From: CAYSPT01 sp964432985
Lineage (GTDB): Bacteria > Muiribacteriota > CAYSPT01
Reading direction: 5' to 3'
Length of the DNA stretch: 64,000 nt
NCBI GenBank assembly: GCA_964432985.1
Contig: CAYSPT010000015.1
Coordinates: 25,235-89,234 of the forward strand
Shown here: piece by piece, positions 1 through 8,282 of the stretch
How the letters are laid out: each line of letters starts with the position of its first letter
How positions within the stretch are numbered: the first letter of the stretch is position 1
Notes under the pieces: model-generated
The model's database searches: none
The model's input: the letters and a program-made list of their open reading frames with translations, nothing else
Told to the model about the DNA's origin: nothing
Position numbers and translations under genes: made by a program

Positions 1-819
1 ACTGCCGGTGGCAACGAGGTGTTTCCCCTGTGGTTCATCCGGCAACTGACCAGAGCATATCGCGTAAAAACCATTGATTTCAAGCTTCTTTCACAGGAGT
101 GGTACCGGTTGTTTCTACAGCGGGAAGAACGGATGGCAGGCATTCCCATTACCACCCCGGCGCTGCCTTCCATGCGCAGCTCTTTTGACCAGGACCTTCA
201 CCTGCTCAACACCATTATGGATAACTCCGGGGACACGCCAATTTATTGCACGCCGACGGTATGGGCCGCTCTGAACAAAGGAATACCTTCCGGGACCTGC
301 GGGCTGCTTATGTCCCTCAACCAGGCGGCGCGCGACTATGATCTTCCCGGGACCGGACTGCACCAGCTGCAATTGCGGTCCCTTGATATCAAAATGGAGG
401 ACCAGGCACTGGAAAACAGATTACTTTACCAGCGTTACGCGGTATCCCTGGCTTATGCAGCCAATTCCTTCTACCGCAAAGAGCAGTTCAGAGAAGCGCT
501 GGCCTGGGCGGAAAAAGCCCACCGTGTTCATCCCGGCTCCAGAACGGCGGCAGAGGTATTGGGAGCACTCTACCTGCAGGAAGGCTGGTTTCAGAAAGCG
601 GAAACCATGTTTCAACACCTGCTTGACGGCAACCGCTTCACGCCGCACCTGCTGTACAATCGAGGTTTGATGTATCTATTTCAGAACCGCGTGCCGGACG
701 CGATAAGAGAATGGACTCTTTTATCCAGGATTGCTCCAGGATACGAAGATGTGGAAACAAAACTCAAGCAGTTGAAAAAGCTCAGTTCAGAGAATCCTGA
801 AGAAGTTTCCCGGCCTTGA
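1..819 (+). CDS. C-terminal part of a DUF2723 (TMEM260-like) membrane protein with TPR tail, 5' truncated by the window edge
   Basis: The frame is open to base 1, so the gene begins outside the window; an internal GTG at 19 is not a convincing start. The first residues, reading TAGGNEVFPLWFIRQ and then VKTIDFKLLSQEWY, resemble the soluble segment that follows the membrane domain in DUF2723 proteins, which are predicted lipid-linked-sugar-dependent glycosyltransferases. From about residue 130 the protein becomes TPR-like, with helix pairs ending in patterns such as ALAWAEKAHRVHPGS. It converges on the HU gene and the two overlap by 38 bp at their 3' ends. The family call rests on this C-terminal part only; a plain TPR protein is the alternative. 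Confidence 0.6.
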   Translation, partial: TAGGNEVFPLWFIRQLTRAYRVKTIDFKLLSQEWYRLFLQREERMAGIPITTPALPSMRSSFDQDLHLLNTIMDNSGDTPIYCTPTVWAALNKGIPSGTCGLLMSLNQAARDYDLPGTGLHQLQLRSLDIKMEDQALENRLLYQRYAVSLAYAANSFYRKEQFREALAWAEKAHRVHPGSRTAAEVLGALYLQEGWFQKAETMFQHLLDGNRFTPHLLYNRGLMYLFQNRVPDAIREWTLLSRIAPGYEDVETKLKQLKKLSSENPEEVSRP

Positions 820-1054
820 ACTTGGGGACTTTGCGGGAAGAAATCGTAATTTTACTCTTTGTCTGTGGATTGATACCCTTCTTAGCTTTTCTCTTGAGAA
901 CACTGAAGGTTCCAAAACCGGTAATTTGGACTTTCTTGCCTTTTACAAGTGCGTCTGTCATGACTGATATGGTGTTCTCTATAAATGTTTGTGCTTCCTT
1001 CTTGGTAAGTCCGGTATCTTCAGATACGATATCAATGAGGTCTTTTTTATTCAT
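782..1054 (-). CDS. hup: HU-family DNA-binding protein (copy 1)
   Basis: This 90-residue protein has the full length and pattern of HU: an N-terminal helical dimerisation half (MNKKDLIDIVSEDTGLTKKE), the GFGTFSVLKRKAKKG turn, and the DNA-binding arm with GINPQTKSKI followed by PKFKAGK. HU dimers bend and compact DNA. The start is supported by a GGTGAG Shine-Dalgarno-like sequence before ATG and a promoter at 1098-1127. The gene overlaps the convergent TPR gene by 38 bp. A second HU gene lies at 55810-56082; the two differ at many positions, so they are paralogs rather than a recent duplication. Confidence 0.95.
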   Translation of the reverse strand: MNKKDLIDIVSEDTGLTKKEAQTFIENTISVMTDALVKGKKVQITGFGTFSVLKRKAKKGINPQTKSKITISSRKVPKFKAGKLLQDSLN

Positions 1055-1097
1055 GTTCTCTCACCCGCCTTATGTTCACTAGCATTGTCTGCATTTC

Positions 1098-1127
1098 TGT
1101 ATAGCATAGGGGTAGACGGCCTGTCAA
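1098..1127 (-). promoter_or_regulatory. Promoter of HU copy 1
   Basis: On the minus strand, TTGACA (1122-1127) is followed after 18 nt by TGC-TATACA, an extended -10 element. The predicted start of transcription is about 40 nt upstream of the HU start codon. The second HU gene has a very similar promoter design. Confidence 0.6.
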
Positions 1128-1207
1128 GCAGTGACTTGCTGTAATCTTCAATCCGGGGTACAGTATATCTATTCTCAGGAAGACAACAATTGTGAGGGTG
1201 AGTCAAA

Positions 1208-2704
1208 ATAGCCAAAAAAAAGAAAAAGAAAAAGAAAACTGCTAAACCGAAAGACCGGGTTCTTTACGTTGCCGACAGCCGCAGTCCACACACATTCAGG
1301 ATGGCCCGCTATTTCAAAGAAAAAAGCTGGGATGTTCACATTATGGACCTGGACCGAAACCAGCCTCGGCCAACCTGTCCGGGAATTACCTTACACCTGT
1401 TCAAACCTGACCAGGAGAGCGCTGCAGATATGCTTTCCATCGCCCGTGAAGCCGGCGCCTTTCTGGCACGGCTCATTAAAAAGATACAGCCCTCTATTCT
1501 GCACAGCCACTACCTCACGTTTCACGGTTGGGTAGCAGCAATGGTCTCTTATCCCCCCACCATAGCCACTGCCTGGGGCTCAGATCTTTTTATCGAAGCC
1601 CGTTCATCGGAATTCGTGAGGAGAATGGCTTCTTTCGTGCTCAAATCTGCCGCCTTCACCACCAGTGACTCCATGGATCTCATGGACGAAATCGCGCTAC
1701 TTCGGGACAGCCGGGAAAGAAGCGAACTGATTCTGTTCGGCATCGACACCAACCGGTTCATTCCTGATCTTGACACATCCGTTTACGCGAAGGAAATCTT
1801 CGCCGGGAAAACCCTCGCAGGGAAACTGCCCGAGGGGAAACACCTGGGAGATAGTCCGCTCCCACACGTTGTTCTGAGTCCCCGACAGTTCAAACCCCAG
1901 GCCAATGTCCATGTCATAATTGACTCCATCCCGGCGGTGCTGCAAAAACACCCCGACACCATCTTCATTCTGAAGTCCTATCTTACCGAGGGGTCCCCTT
2001 TCGACCCGTACGCTGCCAGGCTTAAAGACCAGGCCAGAGATCTGGGAGTGATGGACAACATCATATTCATGCAGGATGTACCCGACGACACCATGCCCCT
2101 TCTGTACAATCTGGCTGACGTAACACTTTCATTAAGGGACACTGACGGAGCAGCCTGTACAGTACTGGAATCAATGTCTTGCGCTACACCGGTAATCACC
2201 GGAAAGATTCCCAGTATGACCGAGTGGATTGACAGCGGGAAAAACGGTTTTCTAATCGACCACACCAGCAGTGCTGAACTGTCTTCGGTACTCAACCGTC
2301 TGCTTGAGGACCGGACTTTGCTGGATTCCCTTGGTGCAAGCGCTCGTGAAACGGCCGTCCAGCGGGCCGATTACAAGGTCAACTGGGACCGTCTGGAAGG
2401 ATTTTACCGGGAAGTGGCAGCAAGATGGAAGCAGACGTCCCAAAAACCCGACAAGAATGATGCTTTTCAGTTTGCCTATCATCACCTGTGGAACAACAGG
2501 GCCTTTATGGCGGAAAAGCTCTTCGGGGGGATCATGCGATCTCAGGATCTGACCGTGTATGATTGCGTCAAAATCCTGGCCGGACTGGCCACCGCCGCCG
2601 CGCTCCGGGGAAACAAGGGAAAGGCACAGAGGACATTTCAAAGCATTTTCGAGTTGATGTCAAACGCGGAACTGGATACCCCCATGCGGATTAATGTGAA
2701 GTGA
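1208..2704 (+). CDS. GT-B glycosyltransferase (group 1/GT4-like) with helical C-terminal extension; unusual start
   Basis: The protein matches retaining GT-B glycosyltransferases. The N-terminal Rossmann start VLYVADSRSPHTFRMARYF is followed by a linker, and the C-terminal donor domain has VVLSPRQFKPQANVH, a PLLYNLADVTLSLRDTDGA segment and the E-x7-E-like SCTVLESMSCATPVI region. The last 90 residues look TPR-like. The first ATG in frame (1301) would cut off the first beta strand. The frame is open back to a stop at 1199 and has no ATG, GTG or TTG, but it has ATA at 1208 placed 5 nt after GAGGGTGAG and followed by a lysine run. I therefore place the start at 1208, either a rare AUA start or a frame error in the A-rich stretch. 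The acceptor and donor sugars are unknown. Confidence 0.8.
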   Translation: MAKKKKKKKKTAKPKDRVLYVADSRSPHTFRMARYFKEKSWDVHIMDLDRNQPRPTCPGITLHLFKPDQESAADMLSIAREAGAFLARLIKKIQPSILHSHYLTFHGWVAAMVSYPPTIATAWGSDLFIEARSSEFVRRMASFVLKSAAFTTSDSMDLMDEIALLRDSRERSELILFGIDTNRFIPDLDTSVYAKEIFAGKTLAGKLPEGKHLGDSPLPHVVLSPRQFKPQANVHVIIDSIPAVLQKHPDTIFILKSYLTEGSPFDPYAARLKDQARDLGVMDNIIFMQDVPDDTMPLLYNLADVTLSLRDTDGAACTVLESMSCATPVITGKIPSMTEWIDSGKNGFLIDHTSSAELSSVLNRLLEDRTLLDSLGASARETAVQRADYKVNWDRLEGFYREVAARWKQTSQKPDKNDAFQFAYHHLWNNRAFMAEKLFGGIMRSQDLTVYDCVKILAGLATAAALRGNKGKAQRTFQSIFELMSNAELDTPMRINVK

Positions 2705-2758
2705 ACCGCTCCAGGGTGTTTCCTGTACCTTATTGATAAGCCAACTGCAGTTTTCAGG

Positions 2759-3763
2759 CTATACGTGGTAGGTTTCCGGGCAGAACTGGTCCTTGCGGTC
2801 CTTGAACCAATCGATAGTGCGCTGCAGTCCCTCGTCGAGATCTATGGCAGGAGTCCATTTCAACTTTTCATGCGCGCGTGCGTTGTCGGCCAGTAAACGG
2901 GAAACCTCACTGGCCTTCGGCCGCACCCGTTGCTGCTCCGATTCTATGGGCACTTCCCTGCCAGCCAGTTTCATAATCTTCCGGGCCAGGTCACCAATGG
3001 AAATTTCCCGTCCGCTTCCTATCTGTACCACTTCTCCCCCGGTGAGAGCCGCCGTAGAAGCCAGGGCAAATGCCCGGGCGGTGTCCTCCACATAGGTGAA
3101 ATCCCGGGTTGGAAACAGAGATCCCAACGTCAGGCGGTCGCGCCATAAAACCTGGGCAATAATCGTCGGGATGACCGACCGGAGAGACTGCCGGGGGCCA
3201 TAGGTGTTGAATGGTCTGAGCAGAACCACCGGCAGCGAAAAACAACGGGAAAAACTCAACGCCAGCTGGTCAGCCCCGATTTTGGAGGCAGCGTAAGGCG
3301 ACTGGGCATTGAGAGGATGTGTTTCATCAATGGGAACGGTCTGCGCGGTCCCATACACCTCACTGGTCGACGTCTGAACCACACGCCGTACACCGGCATC
3401 CATGGCGGCCATGAGCAGGTAGGAGGTGCCCAAAACATTAGTCTGCACGAAATCGAGCGGATTCTGGTAGGAATAGGGGATGGCAATGAGCGCCCCCAGG
3501 TGCAGAACAACATCGATTCCGGCTACTGCCCGCCTGACCGAACCGGGATCTTTGAGATCCCCCCGCATGATTTCCACCTGGTTGCGAATCTCAGGGGATA
3601 GCTCTGACAGCCAGCCGATTTCAGAGCGTGAATTGTACCGCATGAAACCTCGCACAAAAGCCGCCCGGGGAACGAGATATTCGACCAGATGACTCCCGAT
3701 AAAACCGGCTGAACCGGTAACCAGTACCCGTGAAGAACTCAAAGCTTCAATGGTCCCACTCAT
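2759..3763 (-). CDS. legB: NAD-dependent 4,6-dehydratase, LegB-like (extended SDR)
   Basis: This is a nucleotide-sugar 4,6-dehydratase of the extended short-chain dehydrogenase family. It shows the NAD-binding GSAGFIGSHL near the N-terminus, the YNSRSEIGWL segment typical of LegB, the substrate-site TSTSEVYGTAQ, catalytic YAASK and the RPFNTYGPRQ motif. LegB acts on UDP- or GDP-linked GlcNAc early in legionaminic acid synthesis. ATG at 3763 leaves a short tail before the Rossmann fold; an ATG at 3814 is possible but would overlap the upstream gene by 68 bp. It is coupled to the upstream nucleotidyltransferase (17 bp overlap). The nonulosonic acid genes lie 8-22 kb away in the same orientation. 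Confidence 0.85.
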   Translation of the reverse strand: MSGTIEALSSSRVLVTGSAGFIGSHLVEYLVPRAAFVRGFMRYNSRSEIGWLSELSPEIRNQVEIMRGDLKDPGSVRRAVAGIDVVLHLGALIAIPYSYQNPLDFVQTNVLGTSYLLMAAMDAGVRRVVQTSTSEVYGTAQTVPIDETHPLNAQSPYAASKIGADQLALSFSRCFSLPVVLLRPFNTYGPRQSLRSVIPTIIAQVLWRDRLTLGSLFPTRDFTYVEDTARAFALASTAALTGGEVVQIGSGREISIGDLARKIMKLAGREVPIESEQQRVRPKASEVSRLLADNARAHEKLKWTPAIDLDEGLQRTIDWFKDRKDQFCPETYHV

Positions 3764-4466
3764 GATAGAGGTCGCTATCGCTCCATTCTTTGACATCCCG
3801 ATTAGCTTGCTCAAAATCAGCGTGAATCCCGATGTCTTTCCAGTAATCGGTTATTTCATAACTGACCAGCCGGGCACCGCCATCCTTTAAAGCCTTCACC
3901 AGCGTAGGAACATCCATGTACTCACCCTGCGATATGTATTCGAACACCGAAGGGGAGGCCGCGTAGATGCCCGCGCCAATATTGAAGAAGAACTTGGGTT
4001 TCTCCACGATATTGCTGAAAAGTTCACCTTCGCCGAGAACGACACCGTAGGGGATATCTATTTTTAACTTCACCACACCGATGGTGAAATCTGCTTCGTG
4101 CTCCCGGTGGAAGTCGAGCACCTGTTTAAAACTCGAACGGGTGAGAATATCACCGTTGGTAATCAAAAATGGCGCGTCAAGACGGTCCCTGGCCAGAGAG
4201 AGTGCGCCAACGGTACCCAGGGCTTCCTCTTCCACGGTGTAGGAGATGTTCAAACCGTATTTGGCGCCATCCTCGAAGTAGGCCCGGATGAGCTTTCCCT
4301 GGTATCCGGTGGTTACGATAACATCGGAGAAACCCTCGTTCTTCAGCTGCTTGATGACAATTTCCAGAATGGGCATTTCACCAAGAGGAAGCAACGGTTT
4401 CGGGACAACCTTGGTATAGGGACCCAGCCGCGTTCCCTTACCTCCGGCCATGATTACGGCCAGCAC
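3747..4466 (-). CDS. Sugar-1-phosphate nucleotidyltransferase (NTP_transferase fold), possible PtmE-like partner of LegB
   Basis: The protein of about 239 residues has the nucleotidyltransferase signature MAGGKGTRLGPYTKVVPKPL, the EEALGTVGAL loop and the metal-binding NGD. Such enzymes join a sugar-1-phosphate to a nucleotide, releasing pyrophosphate. GTG at 4466 is preferred because AAGGAG lies 8 nt upstream; a GTG at 4475 would sit inside that site. The closest functional parallel for a gene next to legB is PtmE, the glucosamine-1-phosphate guanylyltransferase of Campylobacter, but PtmE has extra CBS domains that are absent here. Mannose-1-phosphate guanylyltransferase and glucose-1-phosphate thymidylyltransferase are alternatives. 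Confidence 0.8.
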   Translation of the reverse strand: MLAVIMAGGKGTRLGPYTKVVPKPLLPLGEMPILEIVIKQLKNEGFSDVIVTTGYQGKLIRAYFEDGAKYGLNISYTVEEEALGTVGALSLARDRLDAPFLITNGDILTRSSFKQVLDFHREHEADFTIGVVKLKIDIPYGVVLGEGELFSNIVEKPKFFFNIGAGIYAASPSVFEYISQGEYMDVPTLVKALKDGGARLVSYEITDYWKDIGIHADFEQANRDVKEWSDSDLYHEWDH

Positions 4467-4495
4467 CGAGATCACTCCTTTTCAGCTTCAACCAC

Positions 4496-4547
4496 GTTAT
4501 CCACCAATAACGCGTTATCCACCAATAACGCATTATCCAACGATAAC
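4496..4547. repeat. Tandem 18-bp palindromic repeat (array A), three units
   Basis: The unit GTTATCCACCAATAACGC occurs at 4496-4513 and 4514-4531, with a degenerate third at 4532-4547. Each unit holds a small hairpin (GTTAT, 6-nt loop, ATAAC), and the junction ATAACGCGTTAT is itself a perfect palindrome. The array lies between the nucleotidyltransferase start and the DUF2225 gene end. Confidence 0.85.
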
Positions 4548-4603
4548 CTGAACTATCCCATGTTTGAATCTCAAACCTGACGCATGGCCGTAAAATATCC
4601 TGA

Positions 4604-5389
4604 TCAGGTTTTGGATTTTTCCGGTTCTTCCGCTTCGTCTTCTATCGCATCACCCCGCGCCGCCCGGATCTTGTTGTACTCTTCTTTGACATCCGCCCAG
4701 CGGTCACGGGCCATCTTAACGATATCCGGGCGCATATCCTTGTCATTGGAATAGATGACCGCGGCATAACCTTTGATGGCTGCTTCGTGCTCACCCAGGT
4801 TGTAGTGAAGCTCCCCGACCAGGTACTGGATACCAAGTTCACCCATATCGCCGAAACCGCCGGACTGTTTCTGAAGCGCTTCTTCGTAAAGCTCCAGGCA
4901 ATTTCGGGTGTATTTCATTTCCTTTTCTTTTTCTTCGGGGCCTGCGCCCTCCTTGGTACGGCACAACCAGGCCATGTTCAAATAAAGACCGGCCATCTTT
5001 GAAAGATTGGCGCCGCGTATTTTATAGCATTCCACAGCCAGTTCAAAAGCGCCCAGAGCGGCGTCGAAGTCACGTTTTCCTCCAAAATCCCGGTCCCCGG
5101 CCAGTTGCTGCAGTTTCTCACCGGCTTCGAGTATCAGGGCCCGCTCGGCATCTTTGATCTTCTCGAAATCATCTCTCCTCAGCGAGGCGAACCGGCAGAG
5201 GGGGCATACCCATATCATTAAGTACAACGGATTGATTCCTTGGTAATGGGTGCAAAAATCGGGATCCTTCGTGGACACCATGATGGCGGTACGCCGGACA
5301 TTGTAAGAGGTAAACATCGATCCGCATACAGGGCAGTCAATATCCTTTTTCCAGATCGGGTCAACAGCCACGTCACTCAATCCTTTCAT
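4604..5389 (-). CDS. DUF2225 family protein with N-terminal zinc-binding cysteines and TPR-like C-terminus
   Basis: The N-terminus carries CPVCGSMF and later WVCPLCRF, two CxxC pairs expected to bind zinc, as in DUF2225 proteins. The rest is helical and TPR-like, including FELAVECYKIRGAN and LHYNLGEHEAAIKGYAAVIY. The family has no established function. The chosen ATG at 5389 overlaps the end of the upstream hydrolase gene by 17 bp; a GTG at 5371 behind AAAGGA is an equally good start and would shorten the protein by six residues. Translational coupling to the hydrolase gene suggests co-expression. Confidence 0.8.
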   Translation of the reverse strand: MKGLSDVAVDPIWKKDIDCPVCGSMFTSYNVRRTAIMVSTKDPDFCTHYQGINPLYLMIWVCPLCRFASLRRDDFEKIKDAERALILEAGEKLQQLAGDRDFGGKRDFDAALGAFELAVECYKIRGANLSKMAGLYLNMAWLCRTKEGAGPEEKEKEMKYTRNCLELYEEALQKQSGGFGDMGELGIQYLVGELHYNLGEHEAAIKGYAAVIYSNDKDMRPDIVKMARDRWADVKEEYNKIRAARGDAIEDEAEEPEKSKT

Positions 5390-6227
5390 TTAAGGGGGTG
5401 TATACCCCAGGGTTTACAACCCCAGGAATCAGTTCCCCGTATAACTCCGGTCGGCGCCGGGACAAATACACATGTGTGTCCGGGAACTCCCCCCGGCGGC
5501 ACAGGCTGGCGTATTCTCTGTCAATACAACAGGATACCACACCTTCGCCGTCTTCTAAATCCCGAATTACACATCCTTTTGGACTCACTATACGGGAATG
5601 ACCGTAGAACTCCATGGTGGAGGTCACTCCCACCTGGCAGGCGATCAGCGCATAGGCCGCGTTTTCCAGGGCACGGGATCTGGTGGCGACTTCAAAAATC
5701 CGGCCCCGTGCGCGACCGAAAGCAAAAGGGATGGCGAGAATTTCCGCCCCCCGCAGCGCCAGTACTCTCGAAATCTCGGGGAACCCTGTTTCATAGCACA
5801 TAAGCAGCCCAACGGTTATTCCTTGTACAACAACCGTCAACAACCGGTCGCCGGCCGTGAAATAGTCGGGTTCATCCCCGAAGAGATGTGTTTTGCGGTA
5901 GAAAACCGGTTCCGAACCAGGAGAAACAACGCACAAAGAGTTGAAGAGAACATCGTTTGGACCGGGTTCAGCGACCCCTCCCATTAGAGTCATACCGGAG
6001 CGGGCGGTAGTGTGTTTCATCCACTCGATGGTGGGTCCAAACGCTTCAACAGCCCGAAGCGGAAGATCCGGCGAAAGCTCATATCCTATATTAAACAGTT
6101 CGGGAAGAAGTACTATCGAAGATTCCTGATCGGCGGCACGCTCAACCAATGACGCAGCCTTTTCGAGGTTCGCCTGCCAGTTCCCCGGCGCACTGAACAT
6201 CTGTACCACCGAACCGGTTACTTTCAC
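5373..6227 (-). CDS. Carbon-nitrogen hydrolase (nitrilase superfamily)
   Basis: The nitrilase catalytic triad is visible: Glu43 in LPELF, Lys112 in YRKTHLF and Cys144 in LMCYETGFPE. The length of 284 residues matches single-domain amidases of this superfamily, which hydrolyse non-peptide C-N bonds in nitriles, omega-amides or carbamoyl groups. The motif around Cys and the DEPDYFTAGD segment resemble the aliphatic/omega-amidase branches, but the substrate cannot be read from the sequence. GTG at 6227 is preceded by GGAGG with suitable spacing. The following DUF2225 gene starts inside its 3' end. Confidence 0.88.
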   Translation of the reverse strand: MKVTGSVVQMFSAPGNWQANLEKAASLVERAADQESSIVLLPELFNIGYELSPDLPLRAVEAFGPTIEWMKHTTARSGMTLMGGVAEPGPNDVLFNSLCVVSPGSEPVFYRKTHLFGDEPDYFTAGDRLLTVVVQGITVGLLMCYETGFPEISRVLALRGAEILAIPFAFGRARGRIFEVATRSRALENAAYALIACQVGVTSTMEFYGHSRIVSPKGCVIRDLEDGEGVVSCCIDREYASLCRRGEFPDTHVYLSRRRPELYGELIPGVVNPGVYTPLNERIE

Positions 6228-6397
6228 AGGTCATACCTCCTCGGACAACGCCTTTCTCATTTATACTGCTTCGGCGAACACTGATGCAACAATTTCATTG
6301 ATCCAAAAAACAATTGGCATCGAGCAACAGCCGAACGCAATATATTGTAAAACATAAAGGATAAATAGAAATTATGTAATTGGACGGTACCCGACGG

Positions 6398-6781
6398 TTA
6401 CTTATTAAAGATGATCATGTCGTCGAGTTTGCGGATACGCTTCGAGAGCTTTTGCATGATCTTAACAGCGAAGTCAGGTTGGGTTTTGACAATCATCTTC
6501 AAGGTTTCGATGTCGATTACCAGCACGTTGACCTCGGTGATAGCCTGAGCGTTGGCGTACCGGGGAAGATCCTCCAGGAGAGACATTTCTCCGAAAAACT
6601 CACCAGCGGAGAGGGTGGCAATCGTATTGACCTTGTAGTGCGGGGGAGGACCTTGTTTGTAAATCTTCACCTGTCCGCTAAGGATAATAAACATTTCCTT
6701 GCCTTTTTCCTTATCACGGCAGATGATGGCGTTCTTTGTGTATTTACGACCGCACTTCCCGAACAATGCCTGCAGTCCCAC
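6398..6781 (-). CDS. Small cyclic-nucleotide-binding-domain protein (Crp/CAP-type, no DNA-binding domain)
   Basis: A single CNB domain of about 127 residues is present, with the IILSGQVKIYK beta segment and the phosphate-binding cassette GEFFGEMSLLEDLPRYA. The motif has EMSLLEDLPR where canonical cAMP sites have E-x-A-L-x-x-x-x-R-x-A, so binding of cAMP, another ligand or none is open. There is no helix-turn-helix after the cassette, unlike Crp/Fnr regulators; the protein ends in a basic helix (KIMQKLSKRIRKLDD). I choose GTG at 6781 because AGGAGG lies 6 nt upstream; a longer form from 6850 has no such site. Confidence 0.85.
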   Translation of the reverse strand: MGLQALFGKCGRKYTKNAIICRDKEKGKEMFIILSGQVKIYKQGPPPHYKVNTIATLSAGEFFGEMSLLEDLPRYANAQAITEVNVLVIDIETLKMIVKTQPDFAVKIMQKLSKRIRKLDDMIIFNK

Positions 6782-7042
6782 AATAAGCCTCCTGATATGA
6801 AAATAGTATGCTTCCGGATAAGTGTAGCACGCCGGACCAACCATGCGCAAGTGGCTTATCCTGCATATTTCACATACCTGTCTGCGACTGTTTCCGTTCA
6901 GTTAAAATTCCGGCTACTTCACACATAAACCACCGTGGCGACAGCTGAGCGATTAATGACCTGAACAATTCATAGATAGTCTACGTCGCTTGTCGTTTGG
7001 TTAATGATCCAACTAATTCATATTCAGTCTGTGAACGTTGAA

Positions 7043-8203
7043 TTATTCAGTATAAATGTCTTCATCCTCTTGTTGCTGATGCTGGATCAGTTGCGTCAGT
7101 TTCCGCCTGATGTCGAAATTACCCGGTTCCCTTTGAAGGCCTGCCTTCCAAAAGTGTATTGTCTGCTTGACCAGGCCTTTATGGTAACAAATGTCCCCCA
7201 GATTGAAGTAGACACTTGGGTCATGTGGACGAGCTTTTAACGCCTTGAGATAGCTTTCCATGGCCTCATCCCACCGCTCCATCCTGAAATACACACATCC
7301 CAGGCTGTTGTGGACATTGGAATCTCCTGGTTTCAAGTCACGGAGGATTGAAAAAACCAGCCGGGCGTCATTGAGCCTGTCCAGGTTGAAATAGACCGTT
7401 CCCAGATTATTCAAGGCTTCAGCATAGGTGGGCTTGAGCTCCACCGCCTTCTTCAGGTGAAAGATGCCCAGATCATACTCTCCGACATGTTGATAGATAA
7501 ACCCGAGATTGTTGTGAGCTTCCGGGTATTCAGGTCTTTTTTCCAGGGCAAGTTTAAAGTTCTTTATAGCTTCGGCTATGTTCCCTTTTTTAAAATAGAT
7601 ACCGGCCATGTTATTATAAGCTTTGTGATAATCGGCGTTGTACTTGATGGCCTCCCGGTAACAACGGATAGCTTCATCGAGTTCACCCGTGTCCTGATAC
7701 GCCAGCCCCAGATTATTGAAAAGGATCGGGTCGCAGGGCGCCGTTTTTAAGCCCACACGGTACTGCTCGATGGCTTTATCCAGAAATCCCATTTTCCTGA
7801 GCAGAAGCGCGAAATTGTTCCTTGCCTCGACGAAGTCAGGCAATCGGTCCAGCGCTTTTCTGAAATGGGATACCGCTTCGGTCCAGCGCCCCATATGGTA
7901 CAGAGCGCTCCCAATATTGTTGTGAACCTCGACGGAGTGCGGATTCTGCTCCAGGGCGAGACGGTACTGGGAAACCGCCTTCTCCATCCGCCCCATCCTT
8001 TTGAATACCAGGCCCAGATTGTTGTGGGCTTTGAAGGAGCGGGGGTTTTGCTTCAGCGATCGCTCGTATAGCGTGGCTGCCTCGCGCAACCGGCCGGACG
8101 CGGAAAGATCGTTAGCTTCGAGAAAGAGAGTATGCGCTTCGTGGATGATACCGAGCTGACGTTCCAGTTCTTCAGGTGTCAGCTCCAGATCGATACGGAT
8201 CAT
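7043..8203 (-). CDS. Tetratricopeptide-repeat protein, ten repeats
   Basis: About ten consecutive 34-residue TPR units fill most of the 386 residues, with repeated patterns such as AHNNLGLVFKRMGRMEKAV and LNNLGTVYFNLDRLNDA. TPR solenoids are protein-interaction scaffolds. There is no signal peptide or membrane segment, so the protein is probably cytoplasmic. AGGGAG about 11 nt before ATG supports the start. The 260 bp upstream of the neighbouring CNB gene, between the two genes, holds a degenerate direct repeat (TTAATGA...TTCATA...AGTCT) near 6952 and 7002 and no convincing gene. The partner is unknown. Confidence 0.9.
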   Translation of the reverse strand: MIRIDLELTPEELERQLGIIHEAHTLFLEANDLSASGRLREAATLYERSLKQNPRSFKAHNNLGLVFKRMGRMEKAVSQYRLALEQNPHSVEVHNNIGSALYHMGRWTEAVSHFRKALDRLPDFVEARNNFALLLRKMGFLDKAIEQYRVGLKTAPCDPILFNNLGLAYQDTGELDEAIRCYREAIKYNADYHKAYNNMAGIYFKKGNIAEAIKNFKLALEKRPEYPEAHNNLGFIYQHVGEYDLGIFHLKKAVELKPTYAEALNNLGTVYFNLDRLNDARLVFSILRDLKPGDSNVHNSLGCVYFRMERWDEAMESYLKALKARPHDPSVYFNLGDICYHKGLVKQTIHFWKAGLQREPGNFDIRRKLTQLIQHQQQEDEDIYTE

Positions 8204-8282
8204 AATGGGCCGCTCCCTGACGATAATCTCCTTCTAACAACTATAACCTGTATTTCAGGCATAAGGCAAGCGAAGGTAACGT

